Origin: an uncultured Porticoccus sp.
Lineage (GTDB): Bacteria; Pseudomonadota; Gammaproteobacteria; Pseudomonadales; Porticoccaceae
Assembly (NCBI RefSeq): GCF_913061305.1
Contig: NZ_CAJXST010000008.1
Span: forward strand, 1-64,000
Direction of reading: 5' to 3'
DNA length: 64,000 nucleotides
Shown here: in pieces, positions 46,759-59,925 of the stretch
How positions within the stretch are numbered: the first letter of the stretch is position 1
Layout of the letters: each line of letters opens with the position of its first letter
Notes under the pieces: generated by a model
The model's database searches: none
Seen by the model: only the letters and a program-made list of their open reading frames with translations
Told to the model about the DNA's origin: nothing
Translations under genes and position numbers: made by a program

Positions 46759-47577
46759 ATGGAACCTATGGTCAATATCGCCCTCCGCGCTGCACGTAAG
46801 GCCGGTGAAATGATCGCCCGTGCCACGGAACGAGTGGATCTGATCAGGATTGACGAGAAGGGCCGCAACGATTTCGTCACCGAAATTGACCATGCTGCAG
46901 AAAAGGAAATCATCTACCATCTTCGCAAGGCATTCCCGGATCACACCATCCTTGGAGAAGAATCAGGACTGCTTGAAGGGGACAATAATGACTACCAGTG
47001 GATTATTGATCCACTGGACGGCACGACCAATTTCATTCACGGCATCCCGCATTTTGCAGTATCCATTGGCTGTCGGCACAAAGGCCGCCTTGAACACGGT
47101 GTCGTTTTCGATCCGATGCGCCTCGAGGAATTTACTGCCAGCCGTGGCCACGGCGCATTTCTGAACGGCAAACGTCTGCGGGTATCGGGCCGGGTTGGAC
47201 TGGCCGGCGCAGTGGTTGCAACAGGCATACCCTTCAACCAGCCATCAATCGCGTTTATGGAACCCTATCTCGCCTGTTTGTCCGATCTGGCCAAAGAGTC
47301 GTCGGGTATCAGACGCCTCGGGGTTGCCTCGCTAGACCTGGCCTATCTGGCTGCTGGCCGTTTCGATGCTTTCTGGGAAATGAACCTGAAGCCTTGGGAT
47401 ATTGCGGCCGGTGTATTGCTGGTAAAAGAAGCGGGCGGGCTGGTCAGCGATTTCAGGGGTGGCAACGGATTCATGGAGAGCGGAAATATTGTCTGCGCAT
47501 CACCGAAACTGTTTAAACCAACCCTGCAATTGGTGCAAAAACATCTTGGCTTTCTGGAGAAACCAACAACCGCCTGA
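46759..47577 (+). CDS. suhB: SuhB inositol-1-monophosphatase/transcription factor
   Basis: A 272-residue Mg-dependent phosphatase. ATG 46759 gives the family start MEPMVNIALRAARKAGE; the frame to 46669 is extra. Metal-binding motifs: GEESG (Glu67/68), DPLDGTTNF (84-92) and the C-terminal WDIAAGVLLVKEAGG. SuhB hydrolyses inositol monophosphate and also joins the antitermination complex on rRNA operons. Divergent from trmJ. Normal length. Confidence 0.96.
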   Translation: MEPMVNIALRAARKAGEMIARATERVDLIRIDEKGRNDFVTEIDHAAEKEIIYHLRKAFPDHTILGEESGLLEGDNNDYQWIIDPLDGTTNFIHGIPHFAVSIGCRHKGRLEHGVVFDPMRLEEFTASRGHGAFLNGKRLRVSGRVGLAGAVVATGIPFNQPSIAFMEPYLACLSDLAKESSGIRRLGVASLDLAYLAAGRFDAFWEMNLKPWDIAAGVLLVKEAGGLVSDFRGGNGFMESGNIVCASPKLFKPTLQLVQKHLGFLEKPTTA

Positions 47578-47624
47578 CAACAGACTACAATCCAGACGCA
47601 GGCGGTGAGACACGCGGGGCAACA

Positions 47625-48551
47625 TCACTTTTCTTCGAACAACATAGCACTATCGATCCCCTGTTTTTTGAGGATTTCCCGCAACCTGCGCAAAGCCTCA
47701 ACCTGAATCTGACGCACCCTTTCGCGGGTTAACCCCACCTCAATACCCACTTCTTCAAGGGTTGCAGAATCATAACCGGAAAGGCCAAAGCGGCGCATAA
47801 TCACTTCCTGCTGCTTGTCGGTAAGCTGGGACAACCACAGGGTCAGGGCATCATGAATGTCGTCATCCTCAGCTAATTCTTCGGGATCGTTGGGATGCTC
47901 ATCTTTCAGTGTATCAATCAACATCCTGCCGTCGTCACCGCCCATCGGCACGTCGGCTGAGCTGGTCTTTTCATTGAGCCGGAGTATGCGCGATACCACA
48001 TCGACACCTTTATCCAGTGAGCGGGCGATTTCCTCGGCAGTTGGATCGTGATCCAGCTCCTGCGCGAGTTTACGGGAGGCCTTCAGGTACACATTGAGCT
48101 CTTTGACCACATGTATAGGCAAACGAATCGTACGGGTCTGATTCATCAACCCGCGCTCAATGGCCTGACGAATCCACCAAGTGGCATAAGTAGAGAAGCG
48201 GAAACCCAGTTCGGGATCAAATTTTTCAACGGCACGCATTAACCCGAGATTGCCCTCTTCGATCAGATCCAGCAACGACAAACCCCGATTGATGTAACGG
48301 CGGGCAATCTTCACCACCAGACGCAGGTTGCTTTCAATCATTTTTTTACGGGCAGCGTCGTCACCTTTCCTGAGCGCCCGAGAATAAAAAACCTCCTCCT
48401 CAGCTGAGAGAAGGGGCGCATAGCCAATTTCTTTTAGATAAAGACTCGCCGCATCCAACACTTCTTTGTGACTGTGAACAGGAATCGTTTCAGCCTCGAT
48501 CGCTTCTTGATCGGCATCTTCAGGGTCGAGAAAATCATTATCGTCTGACAC
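47625..48551 (-). CDS. rpoS: RNA polymerase sigma factor RpoS
   Basis: A 308-residue stationary-phase sigma factor from a GTG at 48551. Sigma regions: 1.2 ([19 protein letters not shown]), 2.1-2.4 ([54 protein letters not shown]), 3 and 4.2 ([19 protein letters not shown]). The short acidic N-terminus ([15 protein letters not shown]) and place after nlpD identify it as RpoS and not RpoD. Its main promoter in relatives lies inside nlpD. Confidence 0.97.
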   Translation of the reverse strand: MSDDNDFLDPEDADQEAIEAETIPVHSHKEVLDAASLYLKEIGYAPLLSAEEEVFYSRALRKGDDAARKKMIESNLRLVVKIARRYINRGLSLLDLIEEGNLGLMRAVEKFDPELGFRFSTYATWWIRQAIERGLMNQTRTIRLPIHVVKELNVYLKASRKLAQELDHDPTAEEIARSLDKGVDVVSRILRLNEKTSSADVPMGGDDGRMLIDTLKDEHPNDPEELAEDDDIHDALTLWLSQLTDKQQEVIMRRFGLSGYDSATLEEVGIEVGLTRERVRQIQVEALRRLREILKKQGIDSAMLFEEK

Positions 48552-48744
48552 AATCTGGCGTCCTTGTTCTGCAAAAAATTCTTAACATCCAATAAGCACA
48601 ACAATCAATATTTCCACTTGAATTATTTCAACGGAAAACACTACACAGCTAGATTAACGCGTTGTCTCTCATTAGGCTATGCTCGTCTCATCCAGGGGCA
48701 ATTCCCCAACAAATATGCAGCGCACATCAACGCTTGTTGAACAA

Positions 48745-49539
48745 TCACTTCCGTGGAAGATAGTTCAGTGGATTTACCGGTTTACCTTTTTCGCGTATCT
48801 CAAAATAAAGCCTTTTACTATTCGCCGGATCACCACCCACTTCTGCGATTTTTTCACCCGCTTTTACCGTTTGCCCCTCTTCCACAAAAATTCGCCGGGA
48901 ATGGGCATAAGCACTGAGAAATTCCTCACTGTGCTTGACGATAATGAGCTCCCCATACCCACGCAGACCACTGCCTGAATAAACCACCACCCCGGGTGCC
49001 GCAGCCACCACCGCCTGGCCGGAATGACTCTCTATATCAATTCCCTTGAACAACTCTGTACTATTGAAATATCGGACCACACGCCCTTGCGTAGGCCACT
49101 GCCAGCGCCAGACGGAAGGTAACGCATCAGGGAGCTTCGGCGCAGGCTTAATCACTTTAACTGGTGGCGGAGAACCTTTTTTTTCTGTCGAGGGGGGAAC
49201 AGTCGTGGTCTTCGGTTGTTTTTTTACCGGAGGGGCAGCGCTGACAACCGGTGGAAGACGATTGGTATCCAACGTAAGCCGCTGACCACGATAAATGGTA
49301 TAGGGTGGCGACAAGCCATTGGCGCGAGCAAGTTTTTCCAGATCTTTTTCGTAACGCCAGGCAATGGCAAAAAGTGTTTCGTCACTTGATACCTCATGAA
49401 AGTTGATTTTCTGGCTGGGCGGCGGCGGACGCTGGTCCACAGGAGCCGGCGGTGGTGCATGGCAAGACGATACCAGGAAAAATCCGACACAGAGGAGAAA
49501 TAAATGCAGTCTGATACCTCGGCAAGACGGATAGATCAA
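48745..49539 (-). CDS. nlpD: NlpD-like LysM/M23 lipoprotein, non-catalytic
   Basis: A 264-residue lipoprotein from a TTG start (GGGGGA upstream), with lipobox FFLVSSC. A LysM domain (about 47-92: VSSDETLFAIAWRYEKDLEKL) binds peptidoglycan; a Pro/Lys-rich linker leads to an M23 domain (GYGELIIVKHSEEFLSAYAHS, PVNPLNYLP). The zinc ligands are degraded: GIDIESHSGQ lacks the first His, and LYFEIR has Tyr for the last His. It should activate amidase AmiC for cell separation rather than cut peptidoglycan itself. Upstream of rpoS. Confidence 0.92.
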   Translation of the reverse strand: MIYPSCRGIRLHLFLLCVGFFLVSSCHAPPPAPVDQRPPPPSQKINFHEVSSDETLFAIAWRYEKDLEKLARANGLSPPYTIYRGQRLTLDTNRLPPVVSAAPPVKKQPKTTTVPPSTEKKGSPPPVKVIKPAPKLPDALPSVWRWQWPTQGRVVRYFNSTELFKGIDIESHSGQAVVAAAPGVVVYSGSGLRGYGELIIVKHSEEFLSAYAHSRRIFVEEGQTVKAGEKIAEVGGDPANSKRLYFEIREKGKPVNPLNYLPRK

Positions 49540-49575
49540 ACAGTCATTCCCCCCTCTAATGTCACACCTCTCGAT

Positions 49576-50514
49576 TCAGAGCTTCTTGCGTTGCTGACCA
49601 CCAAGGTATTCCAGACCCAGAACCAAAAGCAAGCCCGCGAACATCCAGAGTGTTGCCATCAATGTCTTGGGGTCCAAACCTGTCACACGGGCAAATTCTG
49701 CCGGCAGCAACAATCGGGACGATAATATGGTTTCACGGCCACGGCTATCAATGATCACCTCCAGTGTCTCCCGCCAGGGCCAGACAATATACAGCGAGCC
49801 AAGAAGAAATCCCGTCAACAGGGCAATGGTGCACGAATGATAATGACGCAGAAGCCAGGACAGAAAGCGAGAAAAAACCATCAGGCCCGTCACGCACCCC
49901 AGCATGAAAATCAATATAATCTGCCATTGAAAACCGCTGATCGCGTCAATCATGACAGGATACATACCCAACAGCAGCAGGATGAAGCTACCGGAAACAC
50001 CCGGCAGGATCATCGCACAGATGGCAACAGTTCCCGCCATAAAGACCATCAGCCAGTCGGTCGAACCCTGGATCGGGGGCGCCAGTGAAACGCCAAGGGC
50101 CATCAGGGTCCCCAGCCATAAAAACGTCCATTCCTGCCACCGCAGACGGGGCAACTGACGAAATATATAAACGATGGACGCGACAATCAGACCAAAGAAA
50201 AAGGACCATACCAGGATTGGCTGACTCTCAAGAAGATGGCTAACCAGCGAAGCAAAAGACGCAATGCTGAGTAAAATGCCACTGAACAGTGCCAGCAGGA
50301 AATTGCCATTAATAGCCCGCCAAAATGCGGTGGGACCTTCATTTTTCAGCAATTTCAGTGAGTGGAGATTAATCGAGCGGATTGAGTCCAGCAAGTCCTC
50401 ATAAATACCGCTAATGAAGGCAATCGTTCCGCCGGAAACCCCAGGCACGACATCTGCGGCTCCCATCGCCATACCTTTCAGGAAAAGCAACAGCCAGTGT
50501 TTAAATAAAACCAT
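49576..50514 (-). CDS. DUF368 membrane protein
   Basis: About 312 residues with eight or more membrane helices. The start MVLFKHWLLLFLKGMAMGAADVVPGVSGGTIAF (split: LFLKGMAMGAADVVPGVSGG) matches DUF368; the second copy of the motif, ILPGVSGSFILLLLGMY, near residue 170, reveals an internal repeat as seen in polyprenyl-phosphate transporters. Members of this family (PopT type) are reported to act in undecaprenyl phosphate recycling. ATG 50514 is preferred over the TTG one codon before. Placed between pcm and nlpD. Confidence 0.9.
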   Translation of the reverse strand: MVLFKHWLLLFLKGMAMGAADVVPGVSGGTIAFISGIYEDLLDSIRSINLHSLKLLKNEGPTAFWRAINGNFLLALFSGILLSIASFASLVSHLLESQPILVWSFFFGLIVASIVYIFRQLPRLRWQEWTFLWLGTLMALGVSLAPPIQGSTDWLMVFMAGTVAICAMILPGVSGSFILLLLGMYPVMIDAISGFQWQIILIFMLGCVTGLMVFSRFLSWLLRHYHSCTIALLTGFLLGSLYIVWPWRETLEVIIDSRGRETILSSRLLLPAEFARVTGLDPKTLMATLWMFAGLLLVLGLEYLGGQQRKKL

Positions 50515-50531
50515 CAAAAAGTCCGGAAAGG

Positions 50532-51173
50532 TTAACGGCTAAGGCCACTGAGCAAGGGCACAAACCGCACCTGCTCAACTACTCGCTCTTCAAAATTTGC
50601 GCTATCCCCTTGCCGAGTAATAACCCTTAATTCCTGAACCTCTCCTGAGCCGACGGGAATCACAAGAACACCGTCGGGGGCCAACTGATGCAGCAACTCA
50701 TCGGGCACCATATTGGGGGCAGCCGCACTGAGAATGCCATCGTACGGCGCATTTTCCGACCAGCCAAAGCCACCGTCACTGTGGGCTAATCGCAAATTTC
50801 TAAGCCCAAGCAGGCGCAACCGAGCCCGCGCTTTATCAATCAGCGGTTTAATGCGCTCGACGCCGTATACCTGGTCGACCAGCTGGGCAAGTATCGCTGT
50901 CTGATAACCGGAGCCAGTGCCAATCTCAAGCACCTTGCGGCGCGGCCCCAGGGATAAAAGCAATTCTGTCATCAGCGCAACAATGTAGGGCTGGGAAAGG
51001 GTTTGCCCATAGCCTATCGGAAGTGCCGTATCTTCATAGGCACGATGCGATAGGGCTTCGTCGAGAAATAAATGGCGGGGGGTTACACGCATCACATCCA
51101 GGACTCGCTGATTCGAGACACCCTGCTCCTTGAGCCGCTGAATAAGGCGTTCACGGGTCCGCTGAGAGGTCAT
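50532..51173 (-). CDS. pcm: Protein-L-isoaspartate O-methyltransferase
   Basis: A 213-residue repair methyltransferase. ATG 51173 gives the family start [18 protein letters not shown]; a GTG at 51203 adds ten residues. SAM-binding motif I is [15 protein letters not shown], and [19 protein letters not shown] is the PCMT signature. It repairs isoaspartyl residues in aged proteins, in line with the neighbouring rpoS. surE, its usual partner, is absent: truD follows at once. Confidence 0.96.
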   Translation of the reverse strand: MTSQRTRERLIQRLKEQGVSNQRVLDVMRVTPRHLFLDEALSHRAYEDTALPIGYGQTLSQPYIVALMTELLLSLGPRRKVLEIGTGSGYQTAILAQLVDQVYGVERIKPLIDKARARLRLLGLRNLRLAHSDGGFGWSENAPYDGILSAAAPNMVPDELLHQLAPDGVLVIPVGSGEVQELRVITRQGDSANFEERVVEQVRFVPLLSGLSR

Positions 51174-51247
51174 ACCAATACCACCTAGCTCAATCGAATT
51201 CACCCTTTCACCCCTGATAAAAATAAAATCGAACTATACCACAGCAC

Positions 51248-52267
51248 TTAAACAGCGCCATCGCCGCAAATCGGTCGAAGCGACACCAGCTCTCGCAATA
51301 CCGAAGTGGCAAAACAACCCGAGGGCAGGTCAAATGACAACTCCAGCTCAGTGTGATCAGCATGGTTCGACCATCGGTATTGCATATTGGCAGGCATCAA
51401 CAGCAGGGATCTTCGCTCTTGCTGCAGTCCGCTGTATTCCAGTGAATTGGTCCAATCACCCCAGGGGGAGAGAACCTGTTCTTCGAGCAACTGAACCGAT
51501 TGAGGCGCCGCACTCCGTCCGCGCCCCCAAAGCGGTCCTTCAGGGGCAACTTCCCCGGGCATTGCCGACTTCCAGTGCCCAAGCCTCACCCTTTCAGCCA
51601 ACACCAGGTTAAACAGATAAGCACGGGCCGCCGACAGATAGATTCCGTCGATAGGAGACCGCTGCCTTCTGCGTCCACTGTGTTGCTTTCTGTTTGCAGA
51701 GGTATCGCCCCACACCGACAGCAATCGATTGGCCTCGACAAGATTGCCAGCGGCCCAACCAAAACGCTGTTCGCCAAAATAATTCGGGACACCATTCACG
51801 ACTTGCTGCAGGGAATGCTCCAGCACTGAAACGTCCCCTTCAATCTGGCGCAACCGGATAACAAACTGATTGCCCGCATGCTGCCCCCGCCGCAACTTTT
51901 TATGGTGACGCTGCTGCGCAAGCACCTGACAACCCTCCAGCATAGGGGGTCGCTCTGGCATTTCCGGTAATTTGCCGGGTAGATGCACACTGAACCACTG
52001 CCGGGTCACAGCATGCCGGTCTTTCATGCCACAGTGGCTCACAGCCATGTCATCAACACCAAAATGCTTCGCCAGCAACCCGGCTACCCAGCGTGTGTTT
52101 TGACCCCGTTTTTCCACATAGAGACAGAGGTGCTCACCCTCTCCCGACAAATCAAAACCCAGTTGCTCCGTCACTTGAAAATCTTCGGGCACACTGCGAA
52201 ACAGCGCGCTGACCGAGGGCGGAGCAATAGCATAAGGAAATTCGAGGGAAAACTGTCGGCTGTTCAT
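51248..52267 (-). CDS. truD: tRNA pseudouridine-13 synthase TruD
   Basis: A 339-residue pseudouridine synthase for U13 of tRNA-Glu. The catalytic Asp is in HCGMKDRHAVTRQWFSVH, and other marks are RSVPEDFQVTEQLGF, VPNYFGEQRFGWAAGNLVEA and the C-terminal LELSFDLPSGCFATSVLRE. The insertion around residues 188-205 (HSGRRRQRSP) is basic. 248 bp of non-coding sequence lies between it and ispF, so it may have a promoter of its own. Confidence 0.95.
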   Translation of the reverse strand: MNSRQFSLEFPYAIAPPSVSALFRSVPEDFQVTEQLGFDLSGEGEHLCLYVEKRGQNTRWVAGLLAKHFGVDDMAVSHCGMKDRHAVTRQWFSVHLPGKLPEMPERPPMLEGCQVLAQQRHHKKLRRGQHAGNQFVIRLRQIEGDVSVLEHSLQQVVNGVPNYFGEQRFGWAAGNLVEANRLLSVWGDTSANRKQHSGRRRQRSPIDGIYLSAARAYLFNLVLAERVRLGHWKSAMPGEVAPEGPLWGRGRSAAPQSVQLLEEQVLSPWGDWTNSLEYSGLQQERRSLLLMPANMQYRWSNHADHTELELSFDLPSGCFATSVLRELVSLRPICGDGAV

Positions 52268-52515
52268 ATTGTCTCAGGGCAGGGTTTGGGTGGCGGCAAG
52301 TTTACAGCCCACTCCCCGCAACGCAAAGATAAATGGCTGCTGTTCACACGTGCCTGGAGAGAGCGTGCATAAACTGATTCGCACCGATAGGGAAATCGCT
52401 TTACCCGCATCAATATTGTTGGCAGTTCGCGGAAATGCTGAAGCAACAGGTGATGAATGATGGTCGGACGACGTCTAAATACAGGTCATCGGGTGGATGC
52501 TGTCTGGCCACCGCT

Positions 52516-53010
52516 TTAGGTTAGAGCGGTTGGCCTGACGATGAGGTCAAGCAGGACCACTGCCTGGCAGCCAATCCCCTCGCCACGCCCCTCAAAACCG
52601 AGTTGTTCCGTGGTAGTGGCTTTGATATTTAACTGACTGCGATCACAATCAAGATCCTGGGCGAGATTGGCCAGCATCGCGTCAAGATGCGGCGACATTT
52701 TTGGGGCCTGGGCAACAAGGGTAATATCGGCATTGATCATGCGGTAGCCTTTTTCTGCCACCAGCAATTTGACCTGTCGCAGTAATCCGCGACTGTCCAC
52801 ATTGCTATAGTGGGGGTCAGAGTCGGGGAAGTGGTGCCCGATATCACCGAGCGCCGAGGCACCCAGAAGGGCATCACACAATGCGTGAATCAGCACATCA
52901 CCATCTGAATGCGCAATCAGTCCATGGCCAAAGGGGATGGTCACGCCACCTATAATAATATGATCGCCCACGCCAAAGGCGTGAACATCGTAACCCTGAC
53001 CTATTCTCAT
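52516..53010 (-). CDS. ispF: 2-C-methyl-D-erythritol 2,4-cyclodiphosphate synthase
   Basis: A 164-residue MEP-pathway enzyme. The zinc ligands are in [10 protein letters not shown] (Asp8, His10) and HALCDALLG (His42 area); [18 protein letters not shown] and [10 protein letters not shown] are complete. Starts one base after ispD ends. Makes the cyclic intermediate that IspG (also in this window) converts. Confidence 0.98.
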   Translation of the reverse strand: MRIGQGYDVHAFGVGDHIIIGGVTIPFGHGLIAHSDGDVLIHALCDALLGASALGDIGHHFPDSDPHYSNVDSRGLLRQVKLLVAEKGYRMINADITLVAQAPKMSPHLDAMLANLAQDLDCDRSQLNIKATTTEQLGFEGRGEGIGCQAVVLLDLIVRPTALT

Positions 53011-53011
53011 A

Positions 53012-53737
53012 TCATGGCAACTCCAATCCCCCGGACTGTTTCGAGGATTCGTTCTGAAATTTAATAATGGCCTCGGCTATGGCCAGATCTTCGCGCCGGG
53101 TAATCTTGATATTGTCGCTACTACCCTCGACGGCGAGAGGACAATGGCCGAGTTTCTCAACTGCAGATGCCTCATCAGTCGGCCGCCATTGCTGTCGATA
53201 GGCCGAGTTTAAACTCCAGCTGAGCAAACCATAACGAAACATTTGCGGCGTCTGAGCGAGCCACAAATCAGCGCGGCTGACAGTCGCACTTATCCCCGCC
53301 TGCTGATCAACCTGTTTTACCGTATCACTGACCGGTACCGCCAATATGCCACCAACAGTGTGCGTTTTCAGGGCGGCCATCAACTTGTTGATATCCGTGA
53401 CACGGACACAGGGCCTTGCCACATCATGCACCAGCACCCAGTCATCCACGTGTGCCTCGCGCTGAAGGCAGTCCAGTGCCAGCCTGACGGAATCCGAGCG
53501 CTCTTTTCCACCATGCACAGTGCGGATACGGGGGTGCGAAAAAACAGACAATCGCCTCCACTGACTATCGGCTGGATGAATGGCTACAACGACAATCGAT
53601 TGATCAATCTGCAGTAGGCGTTCAAGGGTATGTTCGATCACCGTTCGACCCGCCAGCAACTGGTATTGTTTTGGGAGTATCTCGCCAAAGCGTCTACCCT
53701 GCCCTGCCGCTGGCACCACAATCCAATTAGTGGCCAT
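53012..53737 (-). CDS. ispD: 2-C-methyl-D-erythritol 4-phosphate cytidylyltransferase
   Basis: A 241-residue MEP-pathway enzyme. The nucleotide-binding loop [20 protein letters not shown] starts at residue 8; [13 protein letters not shown] and [17 protein letters not shown] match the family signature. The C-terminal tail after [14 protein letters not shown] is a little long. It follows ftsB by 66 bp and precedes ispF. Confidence 0.97.
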   Translation of the reverse strand: MATNWIVVPAAGQGRRFGEILPKQYQLLAGRTVIEHTLERLLQIDQSIVVVAIHPADSQWRRLSVFSHPRIRTVHGGKERSDSVRLALDCLQREAHVDDWVLVHDVARPCVRVTDINKLMAALKTHTVGGILAVPVSDTVKQVDQQAGISATVSRADLWLAQTPQMFRYGLLSWSLNSAYRQQWRPTDEASAVEKLGHCPLAVEGSSDNIKITRREDLAIAEAIIKFQNESSKQSGGLELP

Positions 53738-53803
53738 TTTACTGCCCCGACAGCAGGAACATAGGCTGGCAACAAAACCATTGGGAAGAAAAAAGGTGAT
53801 GAA

Positions 53804-54085
53804 TCACTGATCTTCCTTTTCAACGACCATATAAAACGTCTCACCTTCTTTAATCATGCCAAGATCTTTTCTGGCTCGCTCTTCAATACTGTCAAAACCG
53901 TCTTTCAGGTTGGCAACCTCATTTTCCAGAATACTGTTTCTCAGTTGCAGTTCCTTATTTTCCTGACGCTGTTGTTCAACTTGACGCTGCAGCATCAACT
54001 TTTTAGAGAAACCGCCCTCACCCAACCACAATTGATATTGGAGAACGGCAAGAAGACCTGTGAGAACAATTAGGAGCCAGCGCAT
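53804..54085 (-). CDS. ftsB: Cell division protein FtsB
   Basis: A 93-residue bitopic protein: one membrane helix (LLIVLTGLLAVLQYQLWLG), a periplasmic coiled coil with heptads (LQRQVEQQRQENKELQLRN) and a short terminal domain (ERARKDLGMIKEGETFYMV). FtsB joins FtsL and FtsQ in the divisome. Order eno-ftsB-ispD is the standard one. Confidence 0.95.
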   Translation of the reverse strand: MRWLLIVLTGLLAVLQYQLWLGEGGFSKKLMLQRQVEQQRQENKELQLRNSILENEVANLKDGFDSIEERARKDLGMIKEGETFYMVVEKEDQ

Positions 54086-54310
54086 GACGGGATTCTACAG
54101 AACAAAATAAACGGCGTCAGCGGAAAGCTGCTCGCTCTCCAATGACGACTGGCCAACCAATCCACTCAATCAGTTGCAAGGAAATATCGACATCATCAGA
54201 GTGCGACCCGTCTATTACCGACGGTCTGATCTTGTTTTCGTGGGACAAATGACTTAATACCGAGCATGTAGGGAGTACACTGACAAGCTCAGATCACGGA
54301 TTGAAGATAT

Positions 54311-54343
54311 AAAAAAGGGATAGCCATATGGCTACCCCTTTTC
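54311..54343 (-). terminator. Rho-independent terminator of eno
   Basis: A hairpin with arms AAAAGGGGTAGCC and GGCTATCCCTTTT (one G-T type imperfection) around ATAT, ending on the minus strand in a run of six T residues. It lies 18 bp after the eno stop. Confidence 0.8.
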
Positions 54344-54360
54344 ACTCACTGTCGACTGAT

Positions 54361-55680
<1,320 letters not shown>

Positions 55681-55720
55681 TCAACACGTTCGACACGGGG
55701 ATTAAACACACCGGGCGGTG

Positions 55721-58207
<2,487 letters not shown>

Positions 58208-58390
58208 TTAGACCCTTCCGAACATTTTGGATACTGCGTCAAGAATGCCGAACTCATACCAAACAGAACAGGTATGTTTTTGAAAAGTAGAGCGATTTTT
58301 TATTTAATCAGGAGATGATTCAGAGCGACGCCCATCGGTTTCGAGATGGGGAATCAGACTACCAGAAACCCCGGTATCGCTCAATGAATA

Positions 58391-59722
58391 TTACGACCTG
58401 AAGTCCCACTGTACCGTGCAACCCTGCTCATCGGGTTGCACCTGGAAGCCCTCGCAAATCCACAAATCACCAACTGCCACTAACACGTCATCCCGATAGA
58501 GCAGGGGTACCCGGCCACGCAACCAGGGCTCCAGACCATATTCCTGAAACAGCTTCTTCAATGTATTGGATGCACTGCGCCCGACCGGCTTGCAGCGTTC
58601 ACCGCCGTTGCGAAAACGCACTTCAAAGGCATCGACATCTGTTTTCAGCCTGATCCCACGCCCCTGCTCCAGACGAAAACTCAATGTGCTCTTATCCGGC
58701 AAATCCAGCTCGCCCCTACCATCCCAATGAAGCGAGACCGGTAGATAGTCAGGGGTATCGGGGTCACCGGGTAACAAATAAAGACGGCGCTGGTACCGGC
58801 GCAACTGAATGCCCGCCCAGCTTACCAGCGGTTCGGCATCGGCTTTCGCGGGCAACAGCTCGTGAAGCACGGCATCGATGATTTTATGACCCGGTTGTGC
58901 CAGATCATGTTGGCCCGCCCAGTGTCGCAGCAGATTCGCCTGCCGCAACTCATCAAAAGACATCAATGCCTCGAGACTGATACTCCACCCCAGCCTCTCC
59001 CTGTGTTCGTAGGCGGCTATCCGATCCTGAGCTGCCAGCATATCGGATAACTGATCACTGTCACGACACAACCGGGCGCTGTGAGCGACCCTTGTGGCAT
59101 AATCTGGCCAGTGTTCAGCCAGAACCGGGATCACTTTATGGCGCAGAAAATTGCGGTCAAAGGACACATCTTCATTGCTCTCATCTTCTATCCAGACCAA
59201 CCCTTCAGCAAGGGCATAGTGCTCCAGGTCCGACCGGGAGAATGGTAACAGTGGTCTCAATAGCTCTGCGTTACCCAGGTCGCGCGAGGCAGGCATGCCG
59301 GCCAGACCTCTGGGCCCACTGCCTCGCAGTAAGCGATAGAGCACTGTTTCAACCTGGTCATCGGCATGGTGACCCAGCAGCAACAGGGAATCCTGTGGGA
59401 GACGCTTTTCAAAAGCCCGATAGCGGGCAATTCGGGCGGCCTCTTCGACACCCTGGCCGTTAACAATGACAGAGGCCTGCTCAATACTTAATGTCACTCC
59501 GAGCCCATCACAAACCTGCTGACAATGCTGTTCCCAGCTTTCCGCATTCAACGATAGCTGATGATTGACATGAATGGCACTGACCGCATCCATCCCCAAT
59601 AGCTTGACCAGCGACACGAGCAGAACATGAGAGTCGAGACCACCGCTATAACCCACATAGCAATGACTGGCGTCACGCAGTCTGGGCAAGTAGGAAGCAA
59701 GGAGATCTGGGGTATAGGCCAT
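58391..59722 (-). CDS. tilS: tRNA(Ile)-lysidine synthetase TilS
   Basis: A 443-residue enzyme that converts C34 to lysidine in the CAU-anticodon tRNA-Ile. The PP-loop is YSGGLDSHVLL (25-35), with HHADDQVETVLYRLLRGSG next. The C-terminal substrate-binding domain has FRNGGERCKPVGRSASNTLKKLF and the final VQWDFRS. In relatives it is near accA, and here only the GAF-protein gene intervenes. Confidence 0.95.
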   Translation of the reverse strand: MAYTPDLLASYLPRLRDASHCYVGYSGGLDSHVLLVSLVKLLGMDAVSAIHVNHQLSLNAESWEQHCQQVCDGLGVTLSIEQASVIVNGQGVEEAARIARYRAFEKRLPQDSLLLLGHHADDQVETVLYRLLRGSGPRGLAGMPASRDLGNAELLRPLLPFSRSDLEHYALAEGLVWIEDESNEDVSFDRNFLRHKVIPVLAEHWPDYATRVAHSARLCRDSDQLSDMLAAQDRIAAYEHRERLGWSISLEALMSFDELRQANLLRHWAGQHDLAQPGHKIIDAVLHELLPAKADAEPLVSWAGIQLRRYQRRLYLLPGDPDTPDYLPVSLHWDGRGELDLPDKSTLSFRLEQGRGIRLKTDVDAFEVRFRNGGERCKPVGRSASNTLKKLFQEYGLEPWLRGRVPLLYRDDVLVAVGDLWICEGFQVQPDEQGCTVQWDFRS

Positions 59723-59925
59723 GGTAGAGATCTATGGAAGTCGGCTCCCTACGTTAATGGCTACCGTCTGCCAAGGCAAGGCTACCGAAAATGGCAGCAT
59801 TGCCAATATCACCATATCCCTGTCGGACAGATGAGCACGGGCAACGATAGGGGAGCTTGCTAGTCTATACTTTTATAGAGGCGTAAATTTTTATATGGTT
59901 TGCGTTGGGCTAGAGGTATTTTCCT

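Noticed and set aside
52268-52515. Possible surE remnant between truD and ispF
   Set aside because: Reading all frames of this 248-bp region gives no SurE motif; only short frames without motifs.
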